Below are positions 8,143 to 18,155 of a stretch of 28,187 nucleotides of DNA, piece after piece. The notes below the pieces were generated by a model. That model saw nothing but the letters and a program-made list of their open reading frames with translations, had not been told where the DNA came from and searched no databases. The first letter of the stretch is position 1, and every line of letters starts with the position of its first letter. The position numbers were made by a program, and so were the translations under genes. The DNA comes from Chara braunii (Eukaryota; Streptophyta; Charophyceae; Charales; Characeae), in NCBI GenBank assembly GCA_003427395.1, contig BFEA01000632.1:620976-649162 (forward strand), written 5' to 3'.

Positions 8143-8977
8143 ATCAACCATGAATTGAGGGTTCAACTTTACAAGGCTACAACCTAGACTAAGAGAGGAC
8201 GAGGAGGACATGGGATCAGAGGCGATTGCTCGCAGTTCCCCCTTGAAACAAGGGAGATCTCGGATCAGCCGCCCGACCTGACGTTCCTTGGTCATGGCCG
8301 GCATTGGCCGCCCCCATGCGAATTCTCTCTCGAGGACCAGACAAAGGGCATAGTTCCAAACCATCTTATTCCCCTCATATGTTCACACGATGGGCAAAGG
8401 CCTAGGTTTCTGACCACTATGAGCAGAGACGAATCGCTATTCCTACCATCAATTCAACTTCGAAGCTCCCCCTCCATGAACATGGTCTCTAACTTTATAA
8501 AAAGTTAATTATTACAAAATTTGGGTGAGGTTTGCCTACTTCCGAAACCAAAGACGGCACACCATCTGTGTGGATACCCCCGACGGGGGTAAGGCACGTC
8601 TGATGTTTCTCTTTGCGGACTTGTCATACATAACGGATAACAAAGCCAAATGGGACGACTTGAAAATTTACTGGATTGAACTGTCCAACTTGGCTTCTCC
8701 CCAGTTCGATAGAACCCAGACCATCAAATTATTAACCGGAATGACTGCACGTATAGTTGCCAAATGGCTGATACAGTCCAACAATCAGGCTATTTTTCTT
8801 ACTTTCAGATGCATTCGCTGAGACTCTCCTCAAAAGCAGAACAGCGTAAAGTTTAAATTCCTTAGTGGGGGAAATGCTCTCAATTGAACCTTTGACTGCA
8901 GGTGACTTAAATGTTAACGTAAACCACATCCAACTTCCGAGCGGCACAGCAAGTAAGGAAATCGATGTTCTACCCAG
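8143..8977 (+). other. LINE-C segment between ORF1 and endonuclease
   Basis: About 830 bp where normal LINEs of this type have a short spacer or an ORF1 C-terminal domain. It includes an open piece at 8525-8821 (98 aa: RHTICVDTPDGGKARLMFLF..., TARIVAKWLIQSNNQAIF) that I do not recognise. It may be a further ORF1 domain; LINE-D also has about 600 bp between its breakpoint and its endonuclease. Confidence 0.4.
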
Positions 8978-9653
8978 TAAAATCAGACTTGCAAGGTGGA
9001 ATGTTAGCGGACTTGGAGACTCAAGTGACACATATAAAAGCCAACGCTTATCCTCTGAATCTACTCCCAACAAATCCAAATTACTTGCCTACAAGAAACC
9101 AAGATAGGGTCAGATAAGCGTGCAAAAATTTATAACTGGTGGGCGGGACCTCAAATATGGTCCCTTGCGGTAGGCACCCGAGGGGGGGTCGTGTGGACCA
9201 AAAATGGATGTGGACATAATTGACTCCTGTGCAGATACCGAGGGTCACTGTGCGTGGTTTAAACTTGCGGTTGCATATGAAGACAAGACAGTCGTTTCGT
9301 TATATGGACCGGTTGACTACGTAGCTAGGATCAATTTCTTTGCAAATCTACCAAAAATTATTCCCGACACAAAAAATCTCATAATGTTAGGGGATTGGAA
9401 TTGTACTATGAACCCGGAACTAGATTCCCCGAATATGGAATCCTAGAATCTGCTGGATGTATATAGAACTCTTAGTCGAGATTCACATGGATTCACATGG
9501 CGTGATCCACGTCCATCAGCAAAATTTCTAGAACCTAAGAGACGGTTGGACTTTATTTTGGCCATGAAAGACCCTTGGGATCTATGCATATGGATGGATA
9601 TGCTGACCGATTCACTTTCTGATCACTATCCAGTAGTGACTCACGTTTCTTAA
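8978..9653 (+). pseudogene. LINE-C ORF2 APE-type endonuclease, broken
   Basis: The target-nicking nuclease domain at the ORF2 N-terminus, in several frames. Its start reads IRLARWNVSGLGD (8981 onward), matching the usual SWNVRGLG. Then come GTRGGVVWTK (about 9174-9203), IMLGDWNCTMNPELD (about 9382-9426; GDxN metal/catalytic motif kept), and RRLDFIL....SDHYPVV (9541-9637; the SDH catalytic histidine motif kept). In-frame stops include TGA near 9222 and TAG at 9444-9446. A GATTCACATG unit is duplicated at 9479-9499. Confidence 0.85.
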
Positions 9654-10329
9654 GAAACGGTTGAATAACATAGACCCCCTTTCAGACTTAATATATCGAT
9701 CCTGAAAGACCCTAGGATTGTCCAGTGGATTGAAAGACATACGAAGGATTGACAAATGACAAAGGATCTATTTGATAACACAGAAAACTGGGTGGATGTG
9801 GGAATCGGTATTCTGCAGACAACTATAATTGAGTTTTCAAAATTGAAAGTCGTTGCATGTAAATATAAAGAAAAGCAATAAGTTAGTATTACAGAGCAGG
9901 CAAACTCCTATGAGGGACTAGATCCTTTTATAAATATTATTGGTATCAAAAAATGTCTACAGCATTGAAAAAACTAGAGGAGATCGAGATTCAGAAACAG
10001 ACAACGTGACAAACGTGGATAAAAATCAAAGGAATATTAGGGAATGATCGTGTGACAAAGACAACTTTCAAATCTTAAATCCAACAGAAAGCCAGACCTC
10101 TGGGAACTCATCCACCCCTATGCCCTGAATGCCTCCCTGACCACGGAAACGGTCGATCTGTGTAAATATGCAATGGAATACTTTAGAGATATTGTCACCA
10201 CCAAAAGATCGTATGACTCCTTGGATACTAACCTGGTGGACCTCCACCCTTTTTAGGATTGCTCCCTCAGGCAGATCTCCCCCAATCAGAATCAGGCTCT
10301 AGATAAACCCATTATGGTAGAACAAGTTA
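9654..10329 (+). pseudogene. LINE-C linker between endonuclease and RT
   Basis: A heavily mutated linker, still readable in pieces such as PPFRLNISILKDPRIVQWIERHTKD (about 9676-9750) and LWELIHPYALNASL (about 10098-10139) leading into the RT. Multiple stops are present. The region normally connects nuclease and polymerase in ORF2. Confidence 0.6.
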
Positions 10330-11568
10330 CGTAGGTCGCCCGACAGATGACAAAAGGCAAATGCCCTGGCCCTAACGACCTCCCTATTGAATTCTTTTAA
10401 GCGGCATGAGAATCATTTGCTCAGTTCTTTTGTCACGTTTACAAGGAGACTCAAACGACGGGATCACTGCCGAAAGGAATGGTAAACAGAATGACATCCT
10501 TATTATATAAGAAAGAGGATAAACAGGAAATACGTAACAAGCGCCCCATACCCGTTCTGAATATATCATATAAGTTGTTAGCAAAATTCATCGCTCTTAG
10601 GTTGACTGATGTCCTCCCCGAAGTGGTGGGGTGTGAACAAGGGGCCTTTGTCAAAGGACGTACAATATTTGATAACATCCTCTCTACAAAATACAAGTAC
10701 TAAATATAATTGGAAAATAAAAAAAGAGGCTGCAGTTCTTATGTTGGACATAGAAAAAGCCTACGATAAAGTAAGTTGGACCTTTGTTAATATATCCTTA
10801 GTCTGCATGGGGTTTAGAGCCCATTTCCGGATATGGGTTAAGGCAAAGTACTCTAAAGCTACGACAACAATCCTCGTAAATGGGTTTCAGTCAGAGGATT
10901 TCATGTTGTCCCGTTCCCTTAGGCAAGGGTGTCATTTAGCCTCTATCATCTTCATCCTTCAGTTGTAATTTCTTTTAGCAAACATAAGGGAAAATGCTCA
11001 GATTGTAGGCCTTCACATGACTCCCTCATTCCATTAGAAAAGGGGTGCCTATGCGAGATGACTTGACAGTCGCCTGCGAAAACTTATTAACTAGCCTTTC
11101 TAAGGTCTGTAGGGTCTTATATAATTTTTGTTTTTGATTAGAAGCCTCAATAAACTGGGATAAGGCGGTGTTTTTCCTCCCCCCCCAATTTGAGATTTGT
11201 ATGGACTGGGGTCTTCGCCAGATCCCAACTAACTCCGCTTACATATTTTTGGGTCTTCAAGTATATTTTTCGGATTGTGCAAAGTTCAGAATAATCTGAT
11301 GATTGACAAGGTGGTGGCGCGAATAGCAAGTTAGGAACGTCGCACCTCCCATTCCCTTTTTGGGAGGGTGCTAATCCTATCTACAACAACCTTCTCGCTC
11401 CTCTGGTTTCTGCTGACAATCCACGCGTTGGGTGACTCGGCTTACAAAAAGATCAAGGCAGTCAGAGCAAGATACTTGTGGAAGCCTGATGCCACAGAGG
11501 ACCAAGGATGCCTTTTTAAAGTGGCATGGGAAGCAGTGGCAATCCCCAAGAAGAAAAGGGGAGTATGA
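10330..11568 (+). pseudogene. LINE-C reverse transcriptase, broken
   Basis: RT motifs in the same order as LINE-A: ARQMTKGKCPGPNDLPIEFF with stops just after (about 10340-10400), LLYKKEDKQEIRNKRPIPVLNISYK (10503-10575), GAFVKGRTIFDNIL, motif A MLDIEKAYDKVSW (about 10741-10779; here AYD is intact), motif B SLRQGCHLASIIF, and a degraded motif C MRDDLTVAC (about 11050-11076). The connection domain continues to KPDATEDQGCLFKVAWEAVAIPKKKRGV at 11568, where the 453-bp insertion begins. Stops include those near 10398, 10408, 10700 and 10966. Confidence 0.88.
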
Positions 11569-11573
11569 ATCAT
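11567..11573. repeat. Candidate target duplication of the 453-bp insertion
   Basis: GAATCAT here recurs at 12027-12033, exactly where LINE-C homology resumes. Both copies align to one site in LINE-A (the GTGGATTTTGG near 2150), as expected if an insertion duplicated it. Confidence 0.55.
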
Positions 11574-12026
11574 GGAGAGAAGGTTAACAACAATCGTATT
11601 TTTTATCACCACTTCAGGATGCAGCCTGCCTAAATAGGTGGTTTTCAGGGTCTTCGGACCTTTCACCACCTCAGGACCATTCATGTCTGAAAATTTTGAA
11701 TGGTCCTGAAGTGGTGAAAGCTACGAAGACCCTGAAAACCACCTGTTTAGGAAAGCTACATCCTCAAGTGGTGAAGGATGGTTTTCATGGTCTTCGGACT
11801 TTTCACCACTTCAAGACCATTCAGGATTTTCAGACTGCCAAAAACTCTCACTTGACCACTTCAGGACACCCTTCACCACTTCAGGATGCAGCCTGCCTAA
11901 ACAGGTGGTTTTCAGGGTCTTCGGACCTTTCACCACTTCAGGACCATTCAGGATTTTCAGACTGCCAAAAACTCTCACTTCAAAATTTTATTTCATGAAT
12001 TTTCAGCTACCCGATAACCGCTTGTG
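11574..12026. mobile_element. 453-bp fold-back insertion in LINE-C RT
   Basis: Removing it rejoins LINE-C RT (KKKRG at 11568 with NKSLATECSLIG after 12033). It holds three related copies of a ~80-bp unit beginning TCACCACTTCAGGA: one forward (about 11606-11684), one inverted (about 11697-11776) and one forward again (about 11876-11955). The first two form a near-perfect hairpin of about 79 bp per arm. A partial unit lies at about 11777-11860, and the segment ATTTTCAGACTGCCAAAAAC occurs twice. Outer ends share only a short GGTTA in inverted orientation. No protein. A non-autonomous fold-back element is the best reading. Confidence 0.7.
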
Positions 12027-12487
12027 GAATCATAAATCCCTTGCAACAGAATGTAGCCTTATTGGCTAAATGACCAATCAAAGCAATGATGGAGCCTGGG
12101 GACAAGAACTGAATGGTTCTCGCTAAATATATTTTAGGGACGAAATGGGATCTGCAAGACCGCTCAAAGGTTTGGATATGCCTGTTACTACCTTCTTTTG
12201 GTAACCGCCGCCCTTAATCCAAGACCTGGAGGAACATTATTGGCGCCTGGAATAAAGCTAGACCATCGAGCCGCTATTCACGAATGGCTAAGGAAGAAAC
12301 GTTGAACCAAGTTCTTTTTGAAAATTCTCTCATCCTTCACCAAGATGGGAGTTATTTTTCGACTGCGGAGGGGGCAAGTAACTTTGGATTGAGTTGGATT
12401 GAGAAAGGGGTGCTGCAACTTAGAGACATATGAGACTCAGTACATTCTAGATTTATGGATTGTGCACAAATAAGAAAGTTACTCCCA
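12027..12487 (+). pseudogene. LINE-C ORF2 downstream of RT, broken, up to LINE-D
   Basis: Matches LINE-A ORF2 from QQNTALLAKWPIQAL to QKLPRLHN: readable parts include QQNVALLAK-like sequence at 12040-12070, DLQDRSKVWICLLLPSF (about 12150-12198) and ENSLILHQDG-like sequence. Numerous frame breaks. Homology stops at about 12487 and resumes at 23498. Confidence 0.7.
12474..12487. repeat. Candidate LINE-D target duplication, left copy
   Basis: GAAAGTTACTCCCA here resembles GAAGGCTACTCCCA at 23494-23507 (12 of 14 identical). Both align to the same place in LINE-A ORF2 (around 2603-2616). Two differences fit an old insertion. Confidence 0.55.
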
Positions 12488-13430
12488 CCTCACAGACATA
12501 AATCAACCAGAACAGCTATAGGATAATTTCACATATTGACACCGATAGAAACAGGAAGAAAGTTTAAGGGGTGTTCGAGAGGAGCCGCTCGCGCCTCAGG
12601 GGTAGCGCGTAATGCATTGCTCGGCCCACGACCTTGGGGCTGGCAGAGCCGAGTGACCTGAAAGTCAGCGCGCCATCGCGCGCGCCACGTCAACGTCAAC
12701 AGGCCATCGCGCGCGCCACGTCTGCGTCCTATCACAAGCGAAGGCACGATAAGCACTGGCGACTGCACGGCAGGCTCTTGTACGTTGGTAGCCTCCATCG
12801 AACAGGAGTCAACGCGACATCGCTCGAAGGAAGGCGGGCATCAACAGTATCATTAAAAGTCGGAAGAAAAGACTACAAGGTAAAGGTAAAAAACGCGCAC
12901 CATTTAGACGGGGATTTCAGCCGACGCAGGAGGTATAAGAGGAAAATAATCTTTAACCATAGCAAGTAGGGAAGTAGGGAAGTAAGTGGGGGAAAAAAAA
13001 AGTAAGGAAGGTGGTAGCCGACGATAGTCGACGGAGATTAACCATTGGGCGAACGTACAGGGAGGGGGCGAGAAAGACGAAGGGACAGTAAGGTGGGAAG
13101 AAAGAAAACAAAGACAAGAAAGGCAAGCGAAGAAGCAAGAAAAAGCAGAGGAAGAAGTGGTCAAAAAAAAAATCGGGCGGGGTTTGGGAGGACAGCGGAA
13201 GGAGCAACATAATTATACATAAGAAAATCAAGAGGAGAGGTGAAAAGGTGAAAGCATAACCCGAATCTAACAGGGAGATAGAGGAAATGCGAGGAGACGG
13301 GCAGGGCGGGATACACAAGCAGGGGGAAAAAGGGGAGTGAGGAGATAAGGGAGGCGAGGCGAATAAAGGGAGAAAAACTAAGAGAGAGGAACAGGGGCAC
13401 CAACGGGAAGGAAAATTAATAATCGCTAAC
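12488..13430 (+). other. LINE-D 5' UTR, CpG-rich then purine-rich
   Basis: No coding sequence is supported. The first part is CpG-rich: a 20-base unit, GCCATCGCGCGCGCCACGTC, is repeated directly at 12672-12691 and 12703-12722. From about 12960 to 13430 the plus strand is strikingly rich in A and G, so the minus strand shows long pyrimidine-rich frames full of S, F, L and P that are not genes. The position just before the ORF1 start fits a LINE 5' UTR with internal promoter. Confidence 0.5.
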
Positions 13431-13693
13431 CATGACAATCTCTTATGCGGCAGCGGCCCGGAAGGCCATGAGTGACAATGAGAGAAGGGTCTTCAGCCAA
13501 TAACAGATCTCGGCACAGGGGACCCAGCCATCTCAACCTACATCACAGTCAACGACGCACAACGGAGATGGAGTGGTCAAACCTCGCACACTAAGGCAGA
13601 GGGAAATAAAATTTATGTTGGACAAAACTAAAATCACGGCAGAAATCAAGGTAACGAAGGAAGTGTCAAAGGGTAAGGGGGGAAGAACAGAGT
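13431..13693 (+). pseudogene. LINE-D ORF1 N-terminus, interrupted
   Basis: ATG at 13431 opens MTISYAAAARKAMSDNERRVF, stops at TAA about 13500, and then continues in frame with polar sequence up to IKFMLDKTKITAEIKVTKEV before the DNA element at 13694. ORF1 resumes at 16098 in frame with an M-L-K-E-E-E start-like segment. No stop-free reading exists across the break. Confidence 0.55.
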
Positions 13694-13699
13694 ATTCAT

Positions 13700-13752
13700 G
13701 AAAACCAAACAAACGTAGAAAACCAAACAAACGTAGAAAACCAAACAATCTT
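13700..13752. repeat. 18-bp tandem repeat at the left end of the TIR element
   Basis: GAAAACCAAACAAACGTA occurs twice and then in part (about 13700-13752), extending the left terminal repeat inward. Confidence 0.7.
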
Positions 13753-14074
13753 TATAGACCGGAGAAAACCAAAATTTTTCCACTCATTTTCACTCCGTTG
13801 GTGCTACTTTTACACGTTGTATGTCACAGCTAGTGATGAAAACATGCCAAATCAAGGCTCCTGTTAGGAGAAGGTGATTAGTGAGACGAAAGCTTGTCCA
13901 CGGAGCCTCATTTTTATCACATACAAAAGCAGGTCAACAAGTGATCCCGAAAGCCGCTTGTAGTCGATAAATGAATTTTTTGCTCAGCTGAAACCGTGCA
14001 AATATGACAATTCATTCCACAATACTAGATACCACTTACAAACTTAGAGGAAAGTTAAGAAAACCCAAGCAAGA

Positions 14075-14758
14075 TAACGATCTTTCCAAAATGTATTGCG
14101 TTGCACGAAAGCAGGACGTCTTGGCATATGCACCTTTGGAGTCCCTTTATTAAAGAAGCAGAAAACATATGCAGTTCAGGCATCCCGAATTTCGTTTGTA
14201 GTTCTATAAAGCACACGGCAAAGACACACTAAAAAAAAAAAAAAACCAAAGAAGCATTCCGAAAATGTGCGCCCTTGTACCGAAGCTAGACATATTGACA
14301 TTTGCGTATTTATAGTCCTATAAATTGGAAAGAAAAAACCATGTCAGCTTCAGAATTCTCCATTCGGTTTATAGTTCTATAAACCGTGACGCACAAACAT
14401 GCGAGAAAAAAAAAAAACAAAGAAGCACTCCATAAATGTGCGTCCTTGTACCGAAGCTAGACATCTTGACATTTGCGTATTTATAGTCCTATAAATTGGA
14501 AAGCAAAAAACCATGTCAGCTTTGGAATTCTCCATTCCGTTTATAGTTCTATAAACCGTGACGCACAAACATGCAAGAAAAAAGAAAACATGATGCACTC
14601 TGAAAATGTGCGCCCTTGTACCGAAGCCAGACATCTTGACATTTACGTATTTATAGTCTTATAAATTGGAACGCAAAAAACCATCTCAACTTCGGAATTC
14701 TTCATTCCGTTTATAGTTCTATAAACTTTGAAGCACAAAGGCGAGAGAAAAAGGCGAA
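14075..14758. repeat. Left subterminal array, 170-171 bp units
   Basis: Three well-conserved units start near 14248, 14419 and 14589. A more diverged unit precedes them at about 14075-14247, and a still weaker one may precede that. Each good unit carries two near-palindromes: 14309-14324 and 14368-14383; 14480-14495 and 14540-14555; 14650-14665 and 14710-14725. Each also has GTGCG.CCTTGTACCGAAGC near its start. Divergence increases outward. Confidence 0.88.
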
Positions 14759-15300
14759 TGGTGACATCATTTCTAACCCGCAAGAACGAGCAAAAAAGTA
14801 CTAGAAATTGCTACTTTGAAACCGAGGTCTTAGAAATACCTAAGGGACAAATCTTTGGAAAATTACCTGAATCACTTTGAAATAAATCTCCACAATTGTT
14901 ACTTCTTTAAAAAGAGTGTCTCGCCGATGTTTCTGTGCTGAGCGGAGGACACACACGCGAAGCTCGTGAACGGCTGCGAAAACTGAATTCGTGAAAACCT
15001 TACAAAACCACAAAACCTAACTTTTTTTATAGAATGAAAAAGTAAAAGTCAAACTGTTATTTTTGACACATAAAAGAGAGCGTTTTTAATTGTTTTTCCA
15101 AGAAAGGAGGCAAAAAAACAGGCAAAAAGTCTAGCGATTCTAAAAATGTGCAAAAAAAAAATTTCCAGCAAAGAGCATGTTATAGGACTACAAGTCGTTC
15201 TTAGTAGATTGACAAAAAGCATAGCTCAAATAAAACAACCTTTAACGACTACAAGGCGAACCCGAAAGATGTTAAAAAAAACAGTTTCAGTGAATACTCA

Positions 15301-15721
15301 TTTATAGAACTATAAACCGTTTTCAACAGTTTGGTAAAAAACAGATTCTGCAAAATCGAGTTTATAGAACTATAAATTAATATAACTCCATTTTTAAGTT
15401 AACTGTAAAACCCTTGTGAAAAAAATTGTGTTATGTAAAAGAAGAATTAAAACAATTTTTGCTTGGGAGACATCTTCAAAACTCTAGCTAACGATGATTA
15501 AAATTAAAAAATAAAAAAATACTTAAAAACACCAGATTTTGCGAAATCGAGTTTATAGAACTATAAATTAATATAACTCAATTTTTAAGTTAACTGTAAA
15601 ACTCTTGTCAAAAAATATATGTTGTGTAAAAGAAGAATTAAAACAACTTTTGCCTGGGGGACATCTTCAAATTCATAGCCAATGATAATTTAAAATTAAA
15701 AAATGAAATTCGTCCATGTAT
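15301..15721. repeat. Right subterminal array, 191-bp units, inverted palindromes
   Basis: Two units with a 191-bp period (about 15340-15530 and 15531-15721) share GCGAAATCGAG/TTTATAGAACTATAAA and the following AT-rich text. Near-palindromes are at 15301-15316, 15361-15376 and 15552-15567, plus a degenerate one at 15813-15828 and likely remnants at about 15179 and 15244. All are the reverse complement of the left-array form, with the same 60-bp pair spacing. Confidence 0.85.
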
Positions 15722-16050
15722 GAGATAACATATCCAAGCGAATGTATTCGTGAATAGGAGAGCATATGTGCATGTTTGGGAAACCCCCGAATAGGTTCGT
15801 CGTGCTACATACCTTACAGAACTATAAATATGATTTTTTTAGTTAAACAAAATATTGTGATATTTCAGTTCCTAAATTAACGGTGCTTTGCAAGGTACTG
15901 ATTTTTTGAAAAAAACTTGTTTCTCTCCTCGTCACTTCTAGTGGTTCTGAAAAAGTAGTTTTCTATTATTTTTTTGCGGTTAATTTACTTCACATAAAAT
16001 TTTGTTCATGTAGGAGGCCTGAAAAAAGTATTATCAGAATCTTTAAAAAT

Positions 16051-16094
16051 TTTCGTGCAAACCTAACAATTTATTTTGTTAGGTTTTCACGAAT
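16051..16094. repeat. Terminal hairpin of the TIR element
   Basis: TTTCGTGCAAACCTAACAA (16051-16069) and TTGTTAGGTTTTCACGAAT (16076-16094) pair almost perfectly around a 6-base loop. The right end therefore carries two TIR-like copies head to head. A further direct copy, GAATTCGTGAAAACCT, lies inside at 14985-15000 and is an exact 16-base inverted match to 16081-16096. Confidence 0.8.
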
Positions 16095-16097
16095 TCC

Positions 16098-18155
16098 ATG
16101 TTGAAGGAGGAAGAGGTGGACGTATGAGAATACACAGAGGAGGATATCCCATCGCTCAATGAGGTGTACGAAAAGCACGCCGTCCTTTTCAATTTTTCCT
16201 GTAAAAATCGGGACCTCTCTCAAAATGAGAAACGCAGATGGGTAATGGAGAGGCTCCGTGCGTTGGAAAGCGTGCCAGGACATGAACAAGAGGTGTCATA
16301 CCATAAGAGGGGAAAATTTATGGTGATGATAGTTTGCGTCAATCCAACGTATGCGCAGTACCTTCTGTCCATTGGCTCATTGAAGTGTAAAGGGGCAGTG
16401 GTAACAGTGCAACCATGGAAGCCACCACGCCCTCCACAGGCGGAGGCTTCAAGACACCGACTAGTAATGATGAGGAACCATTTTTGGGTTCAATTTGCCA
16501 ATATGTCAAAAGGTATGCACAACTTCGTGCAAAAGAGACTAACAGAAGAATACCCTAACAATCCCATCATTGACTGACTCCCAGCCAATCCAGATTTTTT
16601 GGCACCCAATCACGATTCGAGGGTGACATGCTTGGAAGTTCAATCAGGGGCACCGCCAAAGTTTCCGGAACAATGGATCATCAGGAAAAATGACAGCGGA
16701 TTACCATTTTCGTTTCGACAAAAACAACTCCTTCTGCTTCAAGTGTAGGGGGAGAGGTCACTTGGGATCGTACTGCCGAAAGGCGGGGCCAGACAATAAA
16801 CAAGCATCGCTGCGCTAGTCGATGCTGGAAGAATGTGATAGTAAGCCGGAAGTCTGGTGCATTAACTCGGTGCAATATAGGGGATGGATATTTGGCGACA
16901 ACCTTGAGTCACCAAGGTGGGTATAGATACTCAAGAGTACACCGACAGTCAAGCCAGACATTTACCCACCCTGCGACAGTAGGTGGAGGCAGATAGGTGC
17001 CAAGAGGATGGAAGAGAAGAAAACAAGCTACCTGAACAAACCAATGGTGGATGAAGGTACGGTCCAGGACGATCAGCAAAGGTTGCGCACCATGGAGGAG
17101 CTTCACTTAGTGGGGAAAAAAGCGGAGCAAGCGTTCCTCAAGAACCTCAAAGTCAGGAACCACTGGCAGCAGCAGGATCAACAACTAAGCCAAAAGGAAA
17201 GTACCAAAGAGATGCAAGAGTAGCAAGGAGAGAACATGAACTGTGACGAGGGGGAAGGAAGGGCCACCAGTGGAGCGAGTTCCTCCCTAAAAAGAAAAGG
17301 GCTGTCGGGAGACTCGGAAGGAACGGACCAACGGGAACACCAGAACCAGTTGGGCAAGAGGCAGCAATTGGACAACGGGAAAGAACAGACTGAAGGGAGT
17401 CATAGGTCCAGTACAACGGACATTAGCACGCAGAGGGAAAACGGAAAAGGCCAGCGAATGAGGTCGGAAGCCTGCAGGCCACAAGGAGAATCTATGGACA
17501 TCTCCCGGGAGGTTACCTCAACGGCGGCATCCTCAGAGGATAAAGGGGACGCAAGGAGACGCATACTCAGCCAAGAAAATATGTAAGACGAGAAGATAAA
17601 GCAGGCGGAGGAAGATCAGAGGGACTACACTGCCGACACAAAATCAGAGGACTCATCAGAAGAGGCCGAATGGTACGAGGATGCAGGCGAAGAAGATGAT
17701 TCACTCGATCGGTGGAAACAAACGGTGGAGCAGCTGGAGTGGGGACGTACGATCGAGTGTGAGATCGGATTAGCTTATCACAAACACTTGAGGAATCTCA
17801 AACAGGCCACGCAGGTTGTGGAAGATATCACCTCGGAGAACAAATTTGAACTATTGAAAAGAGGGGGAGAGATTAACAAATTTTACACAGAGCAGTACGC
17901 AAGGAAAGCCCGCCCCATCAGGAATGATATTCACGTCCAGGAAGAAAAACATAACAAGAGTTTTCGATGGCCTAAGACCTACTGCAACAAGAGCACCAAA
18001 GGTGGCAACAAAAAGTGGAAGGCGCAGTCAGAGGAAGAACAGGGAAGCAAGGTGGAACGGGGGCAAAATACTCAGGACCAGCAGATGAAAGAGGTAGAAC
18101 AACGAAGGGAGACGGACGAAGAAGAGGAGAAGGAAGAACTGCAGAGACAGACACA
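16098..18155 (+). pseudogene. LINE-D ORF1, zinc-knuckle protein, broken
   Basis: ORF1 resumes in one frame (16098-16689): EDIPSLNEVYEKHAVLFNFSCK..., then KFMVMIVCVNPTYAQYLLSIGSLKCKGA, a plant LINE ORF1 (DUF4283-like) RNA-binding region. Stops lie at about 16125 (TGA) and 16575 (TGA). A frameshift near 16690-16702 leads to a canonical CCHC knuckle, CFKCRGRGHLGSYC (16735-16776; CX2CX4HX4C). That frame then runs to 18155 with stops at about 16816, 16927, 17221 (TAG) and 17584 (TAA). The tail is long, polar and coiled-coil-like, rich in E, K, Q and R (WKQTVEQLEWGRTIECEIG, EEEEKEELQRQTQE). The opposite-strand ORF2 homology begins at about 18156, so the annotated-looking end at 18189 is not the true ORF1 end. 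Confidence 0.8.

Larger units (their letters stand above)
13694..16094. mobile_element. 2.4-kb non-autonomous TIR element with palindromic subterminal arrays
   Basis: Inverted ends: ATTCATGAAAACCAAACAAA (13694-13713) and, inverted, 16075-16094 (ATTCGTGAAAACCTAACAAA), 18 of 20 identical. It splits LINE-D ORF1. It is AT-rich and has no open frame of note. Its key feature is a 16-bp near-palindrome, TTTATAGTYCTATAAA, in pairs about 60 bp apart. In the left half every copy has GTTC/GTCC/GTCT in the centre; in the right half every copy has GAAC, i.e. the opposite orientation. This symmetry about the middle is typical of transposase binding arrays near both ends of a DNA transposon. An alternative left end lies at 14985. 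No clear target duplication was seen. Confidence 0.65.

Noticed and set aside
12953-13438. 161-aa minus-strand membrane-like protein
   Set aside because: Its S/F/L/P composition is only the pyrimidine-rich complement of the purine tract.
14248-14758. CRISPR array
   Set aside because: Repeats are long direct tandem units with diverged copies in AT-rich eukaryotic DNA; there are no short uniform repeats with unique spacers.
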